Shown here: positions 8,927 to 17,565 of the stretch, piece by piece | Layout: every line of letters begins with the position of its first letter | How positions within the stretch are numbered: position 1 is the stretch's first letter | NCBI GenBank assembly: GCA_045107045.1 | Contig: JBGCFR010000002.1 | Coordinates: 26,737-90,736 of the forward strand | DNA length: 64,000 nucleotides | From: Putridiphycobacter sp045107045 | Lineage (GTDB): Bacteria; Bacteroidota; Bacteroidia; Flavobacteriales_D; Crocinitomicaceae | Direction of reading: 5' to 3' | Program-made: the position numbers and the translations under genes | The notes under the pieces: model-generated | What the model was told of the DNA's origin: nothing | Database searches by the model: none | The model's input: only the letters and a program-made list of their open reading frames with translations

Positions 8927-9268
8927 TTAGATTTCCTCTAAAATCGATTTTCCAGCTGATCTATCTCCGCTAGTCCAAATCCAATCCTCAAAAAGTCTAA
9001 TTTTTCCGTTAGGTAAAAATTCAGGTTTAGAATGACAGATTCCAGTCATTAACTCTCCTTTTGTATTCACTTGATGGTATCTCATTTCTATATTTCCACT
9101 ATCGTCTACTAACCCAATTAAATGCCCTCTTGCTATTTTTCCCCCCTTATATTCGGATGTCAAAATATTCCCTTCCTGTTTGTAAATAAATATCGTTTCC
9201 ACTGTGGTTTCGCCGTTTTCACTATTTTGAACTGGTTTAAATTTTTTATTGTTAAAATCAATTTTCAT
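8927..9268 (-). CDS. Conserved small cytoplasmic protein (often labelled n-acetylglutamate synthase)
   Basis: 113 residues with no signal or membrane segment. The repeated pattern of strands (TSEYKGGKIARGHLIGLV, GNIEMRYHQVN, LPNGKIRLFEDWIW) suggests an all-beta, lipocalin/barrel-like fold. Close relatives are widespread in bacteria and databases often call them n-acetylglutamate synthase, but no GNAT acetyltransferase motif is visible and I do not accept that function. It stands alone between two minus-strand genes; role unknown. Confidence 0.65.
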   Translation of the reverse strand: MKIDFNNKKFKPVQNSENGETTVETIFIYKQEGNILTSEYKGGKIARGHLIGLVDDSGNIEMRYHQVNTKGELMTGICHSKPEFLPNGKIRLFEDWIWTSGDRSAGKSILEEI

Positions 9269-9318
9269 GTCATTTAAATGTTAATGAAGCAGTATTTGCA
9301 CAATTTAGTGAATAGTAA

Positions 9319-9978
9319 TTACATATTTTGTTGATAATAATCTAAAACATGTTTTGGGACTTCCATTTTTTGTGGTAAACCCTCATCAGCAATTGGGTAC
9401 CCTGCTATTTGCTTTAGAGGCACTAAACCTGCCCACACTTCTAAATGATAATCTTCAGGTTCGTCACCAACACCTACGTCTCTAATTTTTGCAGAAGCAG
9501 TTTCAATGGTCATTTCAACTACTAAAGTCCTATCTAATTCTTTCTGATGCATTGGCCTGATGCCATTCCAACGTCCTTTCATCATATGTTCCATAAAACA
9601 TTTTAGAGCGGCCTCTTTTTTAGTGTTATTTTTTATTTTCTTAACCGAACCAAACAAAGTAACTGAACGATAATTAACGGAATGATGTAAACCGGAACGT
9701 GCTAAAACAAGAGCATCTAAATGCATAACTGTCATACTTACCTCTTTGGCTTCTATTAAAGTAAGCAGCATTCTATTTGCCTGTGAACCATGTAAATAAA
9801 TTTTATTTTCTTTTCTTCCGTATGCCATCGGTAAAGTAATAGCTCTACCTTGATACACATAGCTTATATACCCAATAAAACCAGTGTCCAAAATGGTGTT
9901 AATTTTGTCAACATCATAGGTCGCTCTATTTTGACCTCGCTTTATTCTGTTTAATTTCGATTTAGAATAGTCTTGCAT
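9319..9978 (-). CDS. PNPOx-like FMN-binding protein (Nim/COG3467 type)
   Basis: A 219-residue member of the pyridoxamine 5'-phosphate oxidase-like split-barrel family. It opens with KLNRIKRGQNRATYDVDKIN, typical of the group, and has GYISYVYQGRAITLPMAYG, LHGSQANRMLL and a central HHSVNYRSVTLFGSV strand. Members bind FMN and reduce or bind small molecules; some confer nitroimidazole resistance. The divergent MocR regulator two genes away is a common partner of PNPOx-type genes, so this may be its target. Enzyme substrate unknown. Confidence 0.8.
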   Translation of the reverse strand: MQDYSKSKLNRIKRGQNRATYDVDKINTILDTGFIGYISYVYQGRAITLPMAYGRKENKIYLHGSQANRMLLTLIEAKEVSMTVMHLDALVLARSGLHHSVNYRSVTLFGSVKKIKNNTKKEAALKCFMEHMMKGRWNGIRPMHQKELDRTLVVEMTIETASAKIRDVGVGDEPEDYHLEVWAGLVPLKQIAGYPIADEGLPQKMEVPKHVLDYYQQNM

Positions 9979-10016
9979 ATTTATAGTTTTAAGAAAATAG
10001 AATACAGCTACTTGCC

Positions 10017-10307
10017 TTATCTTTTTTCCGGTGGAATACTCTTAAATTCTTCAGTGTTCATATTTGCTACAATTAAGTTTTTAGGTTTAAACACAGGGTG
10101 TATAGAAGCTGGGTATTTCTCAATTTCCTTTTTGGGCCTAATAGGACGTTCACTGAAATTTCCTGAACAACTGGGGCATACATTTTCAAAAATTTCGAAA
10201 GCACATTCTTTGCAATACGTACATTCAAAGGAACAGATCATGGCATCAGTAGAAGTATTTGGTAAACCTTTATTACAGTGCTCACAGTTTGGTTTAATCT
10301 CCAACAT
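10017..10307 (-). CDS. DUF1272 zinc-ribbon protein
   Basis: A 96-residue protein of the DUF1272 family. It begins MLEIKPNCEHCNKGLPNTS and carries regularly spaced Cys pairs (CEHC, CSFECTYCKEC, CPSC) that should bind two zinc ions in a treble-clef or ribbon arrangement within the first ~55 residues, followed by the conserved RPIRP segment and a hydrophilic tail. It is transcribed divergently from the MocR regulator with an 87-base gap. The biochemical role of the family is unknown. Confidence 0.8.
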   Translation of the reverse strand: MLEIKPNCEHCNKGLPNTSTDAMICSFECTYCKECAFEIFENVCPSCSGNFSERPIRPKKEIEKYPASIHPVFKPKNLIVANMNTEEFKSIPPEKR

Positions 10308-10394
10308 ATCGCAAATTTTTATAGATTTTATCTGTCAAAAATACTATATTGTTGGTCTACCATAGTAGTCCAGAGTTAATATAATTGATAGTCC

Positions 10395-11879
10395 ATGTTC
10401 CCATATAAAACAAGTATAAAACTAAACAGAGACAGCAATCAGTCACTCTATTTACAACTATCTAATCAAATTATTCAGTTAATTAAAAACCGGGTTTTAC
10501 TACCCAACACTAAGCTTCCAGGAAGCAGGTCTTTGGCTGAGCAATTAGAAGTTCATAGAAAAACCATTGTGGCCTGCTATGATGAACTGCTAATGCAAGG
10601 TTGGGTAGAAAGTGTTCCTAAAAAAGGAACATTTGTACACAATAATTTGCCCCGGTTACATCAACAAAAACTAGGCGACTATGAAGATTCTGGACTAGTA
10701 AAAAAGCCCGGCTTCCCCTTTTATAAGAACGATATTTTGACGGCAAAACGACTAAATGAGAATCAAAACCTCATGTATTTAAATGATGGCGTTTCGGATG
10801 GCAGATTGGCGCCAATTGATGAGATAGCAAGAACATATAGAAGGATTACAGCTAAAAAAAATGCATTTGAACACCTGTCTTATAGTTCCACATATGGCAG
10901 CAGTTCTTTACGAGGAGTTTTGGTAAATTACCTAAATACAACCCGAGGTTTAAGAATTACTAAAGAAAACATACTTATTACTCGAGGAAGTCAAATGGGA
11001 ATTTGGTTATCGTCTCAATTATTGCTTAAAAAAAATGATACAATTATAATTGGTAATACAAATTATGTGTCGGCTGATTCTACTTTTTTAAATCAGCAGT
11101 CGAAATTAGAAAGGGTCTCGGTAGATAAAAATGGAATTGTAACTGAAGATGTTGAAAAACTTTGTAGAAAAAAACGAATTAAGGCTGTCTATGTGACCTC
11201 TCATCATCATCATCCAAGCACTGTTACCTTGTCTGCAAAACGAAGAATTCATCTTTTGAACCTTTCTAGAACTTATAATTTTGCAATAATTGAAGATGAC
11301 TACGATTATGATTTTAATTACGATCATGCCCCTATTTTGCCGCTGGCAAGTCATGATACAAATGGTAACGTAATTTATATTGGTTCTGTATGCAAAACTG
11401 TAGCACCTGTTTTCAGAGTTGGGTATCTAATTGCTTCTAAAGAATTTGTTGATGAAGCATCTAAATTAAGAGGGTTTGTTGATAGGCAAGGAGATGCTTT
11501 ACTAGAGTTAACGTTTGCAGATTTTATAAAATCAGGAGATATGGATAGGCATATTCGAAAGGTGATGAAAATTTACAAGCACCGCCGTGATTTGTTTTGT
11601 AAACTTTTAAAAAATGAATTAAGTGATTTCTTTGAATTTGATATTCCAAAAGGTGGAATGGCAGTTTGGGTAAAGTTGAACCCAAGTTATTCTTGGGATA
11701 AAATATCTGATGTCGCAAAACGTTACGAACTAGAGATTGGAGATTGGAAGAGATACGATATGGCTAAGTTTAGACACAATTGTATTCGAATTGGCTTTGC
11801 AGCTTATAACGATAACGAAATTTATGAATTAGTAGGTAGGCTCAGAAAAACGATTGATGAGATAATAGACGCTAGATAG
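10395..11879 (+). CDS. MocR/PdxR-type transcriptional regulator (GntR HTH plus aminotransferase domain)
   Basis: 494 residues. Residues ~10-78 form a GntR winged helix (SLYLQLSNQIIQLIKNRVL, PGSRSLAEQLEVHRKTIVACYDEL). Residues ~120-490 form a fold-type I aminotransferase domain with the PLP aspartate in IIEDDYDYDF and the Schiff-base lysine in GSVCKTVAPVFRVGY. A Cys precedes the Lys where Ser is usual. Such regulators sense PLP or amino-acid adducts. The adjacent FMN/PLP-oxidase-like gene and the divergent DUF1272 gene are the likely targets. Confidence 0.85.
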   Translation: MFPYKTSIKLNRDSNQSLYLQLSNQIIQLIKNRVLLPNTKLPGSRSLAEQLEVHRKTIVACYDELLMQGWVESVPKKGTFVHNNLPRLHQQKLGDYEDSGLVKKPGFPFYKNDILTAKRLNENQNLMYLNDGVSDGRLAPIDEIARTYRRITAKKNAFEHLSYSSTYGSSSLRGVLVNYLNTTRGLRITKENILITRGSQMGIWLSSQLLLKKNDTIIIGNTNYVSADSTFLNQQSKLERVSVDKNGIVTEDVEKLCRKKRIKAVYVTSHHHHPSTVTLSAKRRIHLLNLSRTYNFAIIEDDYDYDFNYDHAPILPLASHDTNGNVIYIGSVCKTVAPVFRVGYLIASKEFVDEASKLRGFVDRQGDALLELTFADFIKSGDMDRHIRKVMKIYKHRRDLFCKLLKNELSDFFEFDIPKGGMAVWVKLNPSYSWDKISDVAKRYELEIGDWKRYDMAKFRHNCIRIGFAAYNDNEIYELVGRLRKTIDEIIDAR

Positions 11880-11961
11880 ATTCTATAAAATGTAAGTTTT
11901 CCAAATAAACTTAAAACATTCAATTACTTTTCGGAAGTAAAATAAATGCTAATTCACCATT

Positions 11962-13056
11962 CTATGATGGATAAAAATCAAACTTCAATTGTACGCTTTG
12001 TTGTTTTTTTTCAACTTCGTCGTTTAAATTGGTGATTGAAATACCCAATAGGCGGACTGACTTTTTGAATTCCTCTTGGTACAAGAGTTCTTCAATTATC
12101 GGAAAAAAGCTGGCTTTTGACTGTAATAGTTTGTCTTGTGTTTTGCTTCTTGTGATTTGGGTAAAATCGCTAAATTTCACCTTTATAGTAACTGTTTTGC
12201 CTTTGTTTTCGCTTTTAAAAAGCCTTTTTTCAAGCTCACTGGCTATATCATCCAGTTTTTCAAGCATAAAGCTTTCGCTAGTAATATTTTGACTAAATGT
12301 TCGCTCAGCTCCAATTGATTTTCTGGTTCGGTTTGGTTGTACTTTACTATGTTGAATTCCCCTAACAATATTAAAAAAGTGAGTCCCTGATTTGCCAAAA
12401 TTAGTCGTTAAAAAAGCTTGAGTATGTTGTTTTAAATCGTAACCAGTGTAAATGCCCCATTCATTCATTCTCTTAGCTGTCGCTTGACCCACTCCAAAGA
12501 ATTTTTTTATGGGTAATCGCTCTAAAAATTTTAAAACTTCAGTTGGGTGAATGGTTTTTTGACCATTAGGTTTGTTGATATCACTTGCTATTTTTGCAGT
12601 AAACTTGTTAATTGAAATACCTGCGGAAGCTGTTAAACCAGTTTTCTCAAATATTTTTTGGCGAATTTCTCTGGCAATATCATTCGCAGACTCCATCCCT
12701 TTTTTATTGACGGTTACATCAATAAAAGCTTCGTCTAACGACAATGGTTCTACCAAATCAGAATATTCAAAAAATACAGATCTGATGACTTCTGAAACCT
12801 CCTTGTATCGATCAAAACGAGGTTTTACAAATATTAAATCATCACATTTACGTTTCGCTAAAACGCTTGACATGGCAGATCGGACACCAAATTTCCGAGC
12901 CTCGTAGCTAGCGGCGGCAACAACACCTCTTTTGGCACTGCCGCCAACGGCCAACGGCTTCCCTTTTAGTTCTGGATTATCCAATTGTTCAACAGATGCA
13001 TAAAACGCATCCATGTCCACATGAATTATCTTTCTAAAAGGCCCTTCAAGCTCCAT
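11962..13056 (-). CDS. dinB: DNA polymerase IV (Y-family translesion polymerase)
   Basis: 364 residues, the normal DinB length. The catalytic acidic residues are in IIHVDMDAFYASVEQ (~residues 11-25) and PLSLDEAFIDV (~103-113), followed by the TASAGISINKFTAKIASD block and helix-hairpin-helix GVGQATAKRMNEWGI. It copies damaged templates with low fidelity. The C-terminus lacks an obvious clamp-binding QxxLF, though QLKFDF close to the end could serve. It begins 12 bases after the HMA gene on the same strand, so it may be read through from the metal operon. Confidence 0.95.
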   Translation of the reverse strand: MELEGPFRKIIHVDMDAFYASVEQLDNPELKGKPLAVGGSAKRGVVAAASYEARKFGVRSAMSSVLAKRKCDDLIFVKPRFDRYKEVSEVIRSVFFEYSDLVEPLSLDEAFIDVTVNKKGMESANDIAREIRQKIFEKTGLTASAGISINKFTAKIASDINKPNGQKTIHPTEVLKFLERLPIKKFFGVGQATAKRMNEWGIYTGYDLKQHTQAFLTTNFGKSGTHFFNIVRGIQHSKVQPNRTRKSIGAERTFSQNITSESFMLEKLDDIASELEKRLFKSENKGKTVTIKVKFSDFTQITRSKTQDKLLQSKASFFPIIEELLYQEEFKKSVRLLGISITNLNDEVEKKQQSVQLKFDFYPS

Positions 13057-13068
13057 TTTTAAAACAAA

Positions 13069-13419
13069 CTATTTACCAGTACATTTAGCATTAGGGTCTT
13101 GACAACAGCCGGGTAAAACATCAAACGCACTTGAATCTCTTTCCATTTCATCAGCATGGTAACCAATAGAAGTAATTAATGCCTTCACATCTGTTGATGT
13201 CATCTTTTTTGTTTTAAACCTTACCGTTACTATGTTGGTTTCAAGATCCAAATCTGCAAATTTAACGCCTTTGGAATAGTTCAATTTGTTTTCAATTCGC
13301 TCCTCACATTCGCCACAAATCGCACTTGTTTTAATTTTAATAGTTTGATACTTGCTTGGTTTTTGTGCGAACACTATTGTCGCGAAACCCAAAATGATAG
13401 TTAAAAATATAGTTTTCAT
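13069..13419 (-). CDS. Exported heavy-metal-associated (HMA) domain protein
   Basis: 116 residues: a signal peptide (1-18, ending FAQ), one ferredoxin-like HMA domain with the metal-binding CxxC as AICGECEERIE (~33-43), and a C-terminal tail with LPGCCQDPNAKCTGK that offers three more Cys. It should bind Cu(I) or a similar soft metal in the periplasm. It starts two bases after the TonB receptor stop, so the two are cotranscribed; the most direct reading is a periplasmic metal carrier for that receptor. The metal identity is inferred. Confidence 0.85.
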   Translation of the reverse strand: MKTIFLTIILGFATIVFAQKPSKYQTIKIKTSAICGECEERIENKLNYSKGVKFADLDLETNIVTVRFKTKKMTSTDVKALITSIGYHADEMERDSSAFDVLPGCCQDPNAKCTGK

Positions 13420-13421
13420 AA

Positions 13422-15617
13422 TTATTGTTTTTTGTGTTTAATAGTATAATGTAATCCAGCATAAATATTAATGCCAGTAATTGGTGCCCATATCTGAGAC
13501 GCATCAAAATACGAACCAAAAGGGTCATCTGATCCAATAATAGCTCGTTGCTGAGTGTAATTTAGTAAATTCTCACCACCTAAATAAAAGCTTATTTTTG
13601 GTCGGTTATAAGAAATCTGGCTGTTTACTAGCCAATAATTTTCCGACTGTAAAGCTCTGCGGTAAGGAGAAGGGTTATTAACTGTACTTGGCAAGCGTTT
13701 TACACCAACCCAATTTCCCGTAATGTCAAAATCCCATTTTTTATTTTTTGTGCCATAACCTAAATTTAACAAAACCCTTTGCTTAGGAACAAAAGCTCGT
13801 TGTTGCAATTCTCCTGCAAATTCAGCTTTGACGTCATAATATTTGTAGGCAGCTCTCAGCTCTAATTTCTTTATAGGCCTAATGCTTAGCTCGGCCTGAA
13901 GGCTATGAGAAAACGAAGTACCATCAGCATTATAAATATGCAGTTCTGATGAATTAATGTCCATATCGGTAACCACTTGATTTAAAAAGCTAGTGTAAAA
14001 ATAATCCAAAGTCAAAACACTCACATTATCGTTTGTAATAAATTTTTGAGTAAAAGTTAAGCCCCCATTTAAAGCTTCCTCAGGCAATAAATCTGGTGAA
14101 ACCATCCATTGCCTATTACTGGCCATTAAACTTGTATAGTCCGCATAAGGATTAGATACTCGAGTTCCTTTTCCTGCACTAATTCTAAGTGCATTTTGAG
14201 GGCTAATATTCCATTTGGCGTGCAAACGAGGAGAGAAAATATTTCCAAATAGATTATGATAGTCATCTCGAACACCTGCAACAACTGTCAGTTTTTCTAA
14301 ATAATGGTAGGTATATTCAAAGAAAACACCTGGCACTATTTCGGTCTTTACAAAGCTTGAATCACGAAATGTCTGGTTATAATCATCAAGAATAAAACTT
14401 GCCCCCGTTTTATAAGTATGGTTTGTGTTGCTAATAATATCGCTATAAATGGCATTCATATATAGCTTTTTTTGTTTGCCTAAATAGGTATTTGGTCCAA
14501 AGTTATTTTCAGTTGAATGAATCTTTCCTTCTACAATAGTACCAATACTAGATTGCTTTCGTTTTTTCGGAAAAAAACCATTTTTAGCAAAAACCTCAAC
14601 ATCCGTTGTGTTTAAATCAATGCCATACTTTAGCTGATCGTTATTTGATGGGTCATATCCCAATTGTCCTCCTAATTTATCGATATAAATACCTCTGATA
14701 CCAAATTTACTTTCCATATTTTTACCACGACGTTCCCAGCGATTTAAAAATGCACCTGAGAATCCAGTTGGTAAATCTTTGAAACCGTCTTTATTTTCAT
14801 CAATTTCAACAAATGTATTCGCTAAATTCAAAAAACTCATTGTTTTCCACTTACCAAAAGACTGGCCTCCATGTATATTCAATTCAGCACGTCCAAAACG
14901 ATTTGCATAGGTGTTTATATACAGTTTTTCATTATTGCTAGGTTCTTTAATCTGTAAATTAATTAAACCTGCTACTGACTCATAACCATTTACAACCGGT
15001 CCTGTTCCTTTTGTTATTTGAATTGACTCAATCCATGTTCCAGGAATGAAGCCTAAACCATATGATGATGACAACCCTCGTACCAAAGGAATGTTTTCCC
15101 ATTGAATTTGAGCGTAGATACCATCTAAGCCCAACATTTGTATCTTTTTTGCACCAGATACAGCGTCTGAAAGGCTAACGTCAACCGAAGCATTTGTCTC
15201 GAAAGATTCTGACAAATTGCAACAAGCTGCTTTTCTCAATTCTCCTTGACCAATAGTTTCCGTATGTCTAGCACCCATTAAGTCAATTGATTTGCCTGTG
15301 CTTTTTCCTTCTACTTCAATGGCACTTAATGTATCATCAGGTGCTAAATTTACAAGCAAGTTTTTATTTGAAGACTTGAGTAATAGCGTTTGACTTTTAA
15401 ATGCAACTTGCTCAAAAGTAATAGACAAGGGAAAATTTTTTGCGCTTATACTAAAAGCGCCTTTAGCATCTGTTCTTTCAATATTTTCTTTCCATTTTAT
15501 AACCGTAAATGGAACGGGTTCTTTTGTTGTATTATTAATTACCTTTCCTATAATATTTTGATTGTACCCTAGAAATGAAATAATTAAAAATACTATCGTT
15601 ATTTTTAATTTAATCAT
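13422..15617 (-). CDS. TonB-dependent outer-membrane receptor, probably metal-related
   Basis: 731 residues: signal peptide (1-20), a CarboxypepD-regulatory-like beta sandwich (~21-95), a plug (~105-230, containing KAACCNLSESFETNASVDVS and IQITKGTGPVVNGYESVAGLI) and a 22-strand barrel to the end. This is the receptor type common in Bacteroidetes with an N-terminal extension. Its flanking partners, a Cys/His-rich exported protein and an HMA protein, point to copper or another soft metal rather than a glycan; no SusD partner is present. Ligand inferred from context. Confidence 0.85.
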   Translation of the reverse strand: MIKLKITIVFLIISFLGYNQNIIGKVINNTTKEPVPFTVIKWKENIERTDAKGAFSISAKNFPLSITFEQVAFKSQTLLLKSSNKNLLVNLAPDDTLSAIEVEGKSTGKSIDLMGARHTETIGQGELRKAACCNLSESFETNASVDVSLSDAVSGAKKIQMLGLDGIYAQIQWENIPLVRGLSSSYGLGFIPGTWIESIQITKGTGPVVNGYESVAGLINLQIKEPSNNEKLYINTYANRFGRAELNIHGGQSFGKWKTMSFLNLANTFVEIDENKDGFKDLPTGFSGAFLNRWERRGKNMESKFGIRGIYIDKLGGQLGYDPSNNDQLKYGIDLNTTDVEVFAKNGFFPKKRKQSSIGTIVEGKIHSTENNFGPNTYLGKQKKLYMNAIYSDIISNTNHTYKTGASFILDDYNQTFRDSSFVKTEIVPGVFFEYTYHYLEKLTVVAGVRDDYHNLFGNIFSPRLHAKWNISPQNALRISAGKGTRVSNPYADYTSLMASNRQWMVSPDLLPEEALNGGLTFTQKFITNDNVSVLTLDYFYTSFLNQVVTDMDINSSELHIYNADGTSFSHSLQAELSIRPIKKLELRAAYKYYDVKAEFAGELQQRAFVPKQRVLLNLGYGTKNKKWDFDITGNWVGVKRLPSTVNNPSPYRRALQSENYWLVNSQISYNRPKISFYLGGENLLNYTQQRAIIGSDDPFGSYFDASQIWAPITGINIYAGLHYTIKHKKQ

Positions 15618-15662
15618 ATGATTGATTTTAATTTAAGTTCACTACTACTTGTGTTCTTAATT

Positions 15663-16037
15663 TTAAATCAACCAGTTTTCGGTTTTGATAGATAAAAAGC
15701 CTGGTGTTTTTAACTGTTTCGTTTTTGCGAAAAAACCTTTGTTTTTTATTTGCCAAACAAAATTGTTATCTGTTTTTTGACCTAAATCAGATAATAAAGG
15801 CTTTATTTTTCCTTTGTTTTTGACCTCAACTTGCTCTGTCTCTTCTAATTTAGTTATAGTTTGGTTTTCAACGCAACAATCTCCGCTACAAGGTTTAGGT
15901 GTTTTATCTTCTTGCTTTTTTGAGCAACATGAATGTTCAATCTGTTCATGTCCTTGGCACGCGGAAGTACTGTTCGTAAATCCAAAAGAAAATACGACAG
16001 CCAATAATAAAAAGAAGAAACGATACACTTGTTTCAC
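15663..16037 (-). CDS. Small Cys/His-rich exported protein (metal-binding candidate)
   Basis: 124 residues with a signal peptide (~1-26) followed by a compact metal-binding-like cluster: ACQGHEQIEHSCC and CSGDCCVEN, seven Cys and two His within about 35 residues. The rest is basic and shows no known fold. The frame opens at a GTG (16037); a second in-frame GTG at 16028 is equally possible because no ATG is available. It is the first gene of the presumed metal operon. A TAnnTTTG match on the minus strand at 16042-16049 is very close to the start, so the true start is uncertain. Confidence 0.7.
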   Translation of the reverse strand: MKQVYRFFFLLLAVVFSFGFTNSTSACQGHEQIEHSCCSKKQEDKTPKPCSGDCCVENQTITKLEETEQVEVKNKGKIKPLLSDLGQKTDNNFVWQIKNKGFFAKTKQLKTPGFLSIKTENWLI

Positions 16038-16101
16038 ATTACAAAATTACGTTTTTTTATTTTTACATTAAAATTCATTATGCTAATTATTGTAAACCTA
16101 G

Positions 16102-16109
16102 TAAATTTG
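16102..16109 (+). promoter_or_regulatory. TAnnTTTG -7 box for nfu
   Basis: TAAATTTG matches the Bacteroidetes -7 consensus and ends 24 bases before the nfu ATG. No well-spaced TTG is seen at -33. Confidence 0.45.
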
Positions 16110-16133
16110 CACCACAGTTAAAATCTATTTCTT

Positions 16134-16745
16134 ATGCAAGTACCAGTAACTCTATATGCCGAAATGACACCTAATCCTTTAACCATGAAGTTTGTGTCAA
16201 ATAAACACTTGGTTTTATCGGATAATAATGTGGTATTTGATAGTCTTGAACAAGCAAAAGGTTATTCTCCTTTAGCTGAGGCCTTATTCAATTTTCCTTT
16301 CGTTGATGCTGTTTTTATGGCAACAAACTTCATAACTGTTACCAAAACAGACAATATTGATTGGGATTTTATTGTAATGGAATTAAGAGAATTTATTCGT
16401 GAATGGATTGCAAGTGGAAAAGAAGTAATTATTCGAATGCCCGCCCCAAATGAACCAGGTAAAATTCCTTTAGAAGAATCAAGTCATGAAATTGAAAGAC
16501 CCACTTTTGAACCAAGTGATTTAGATGGTGCTATTGTAAATCTACTGAATGAGTATGTACGACCTGCGGTAGAAAATGATGGGGGCGCCATTGACTTTAT
16601 CGGTTTTAACGACGGTAAAGTTTATGTTGAATTAAAAGGTTCTTGTGCAGGCTGCCCTTCATCAACACAAACTCTAAAAGGCGGTATTGAAACATTATTA
16701 AAAAGTAATTTGGAAGATGTAACTGAAGTTGTTGCTTACTCTTAA
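16134..16745 (+). CDS. nfu: NifU-like iron-sulfur scaffold/carrier protein
   Basis: 203 residues in two parts: an Nfu N-terminal domain (TPNPLTMKFV, ~11-95) and a C-terminal NifU-like domain (~120-203) with the cluster-binding CxxC as GSCAGCPSSTQTLKGGIE and the upstream VRPAVENDGGAIDF signature. It carries a [4Fe-4S] cluster at a dimer interface and delivers it to target enzymes. It ends convergently with the LytTR regulator, with a 4-base overlap. Start is supported by the -7 box at 16102-16109. Confidence 0.9.
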   Translation: MQVPVTLYAEMTPNPLTMKFVSNKHLVLSDNNVVFDSLEQAKGYSPLAEALFNFPFVDAVFMATNFITVTKTDNIDWDFIVMELREFIREWIASGKEVIIRMPAPNEPGKIPLEESSHEIERPTFEPSDLDGAIVNLLNEYVRPAVENDGGAIDFIGFNDGKVYVELKGSCAGCPSSTQTLKGGIETLLKSNLEDVTEVVAYS

Positions 16746-17497
16746 ATAAGGTTTAGTGCATTCATTAATTCGTTTCTATAAGCACCACCAATTGGAATCG
16801 TTTTTTCAATTTTTTCTAGTTCTAAACTAGGGTATTCAATTGAGGTAATTTTGTCTATTCTAACAATATAAGACCTATGCACTCTTATAAATTGATCATG
16901 AGGTAATTTTGATAAGATATCTTTCATTGAACTGTGAAAAGTATATCTATTGTCAATTGTAATTAATGAAACGTAGTCTTTTAATGCTTCAACATAATAC
17001 ACATCAGAATTTTTGATCTTAACTAATCTGTTGTTTGATTTAACAAAAATCAAATCAGAAGAAGGTTCCTTATTCTCAATTAAGGAATAGAATAAGTCTC
17101 TCTCTTCTCGTACCTTTTTTTCTTGAGAAAATTTATACAATGCCATTTCAATGGTTGTATGCAAATCAACATCTTTAAATGGTTTTATGATATAACCATA
17201 AGGTTCAGTAACTTTTGCTTTTTCTAGAGTGGACTTATCAGCATAAGCAGTTAAATAGATAACAGGAACACTTATTTCTTGTTTAATCTTTTCAACCGTT
17301 TCAATCCCATTCATTTCGCCCTTTAACATAATATCCATCAAAATAATATCAGGGTTTAATGTTGTGGCTAATTCATAGGCCTTTTCACCAGTTGCTGCGG
17401 CACCAATAATGGTGTAACCAAGCTTCTTTAAACTGTGTTGAATATCTTTAGATACAATACTTTCGTCTTCAACAACTAGGACATTTAATTTTAACAT
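16742..17497 (-). CDS. LytTR-family response regulator
   Basis: 251 residues: a receiver domain (1-125) with acidic pocket VEDE, phospho-acceptor Asp55 in ILMDIML and Lys in YIIKPF, and a C-terminal LytTR DNA-binding domain (~150-250; IKNSDVYYVEALKDYVSL, RVHRSYIVRIDKI). It should be activated by a histidine kinase and bind paired direct repeats upstream of its targets. No cognate kinase is adjacent; the nearest histidine kinase in the window is at 52179. Start ATG is supported by a -7 box 20 bases upstream. Confidence 0.9.
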   Translation of the reverse strand: MLKLNVLVVEDESIVSKDIQHSLKKLGYTIIGAAATGEKAYELATTLNPDIILMDIMLKGEMNGIETVEKIKQEISVPVIYLTAYADKSTLEKAKVTEPYGYIIKPFKDVDLHTTIEMALYKFSQEKKVREERDLFYSLIENKEPSSDLIFVKSNNRLVKIKNSDVYYVEALKDYVSLITIDNRYTFHSSMKDILSKLPHDQFIRVHRSYIVRIDKITSIEYPSLELEKIEKTIPIGGAYRNELMNALNLI

Positions 17498-17517
17498 GGG
17501 GATTTTTTGAGTTCAGT

Positions 17518-17525
17518 CAAATGTA
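17518..17525 (-). promoter_or_regulatory. TAnnTTTG -7 box for the LytTR regulator
   Basis: On the minus strand the sequence reads TACATTTG, a full consensus match, 20 bases before the ATG at 17497. Confidence 0.45.
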
Positions 17526-17565
17526 ATTAAATTTATTCGTAACTCTAAGAAAATACGTATTTGAA

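Noticed and set aside
8927..9268. Database-style name n-acetylglutamate synthase for the 113-residue protein
   Set aside because: No acetyltransferase fold or acetyl-CoA motif is visible; the name appears to be a carried-over error.
11880..11961. Short inverted repeat (TTACTT/AAGTAA) between mocR and dinB as a terminator
   Set aside because: Stem of six AT-rich pairs and no T-run on either strand.
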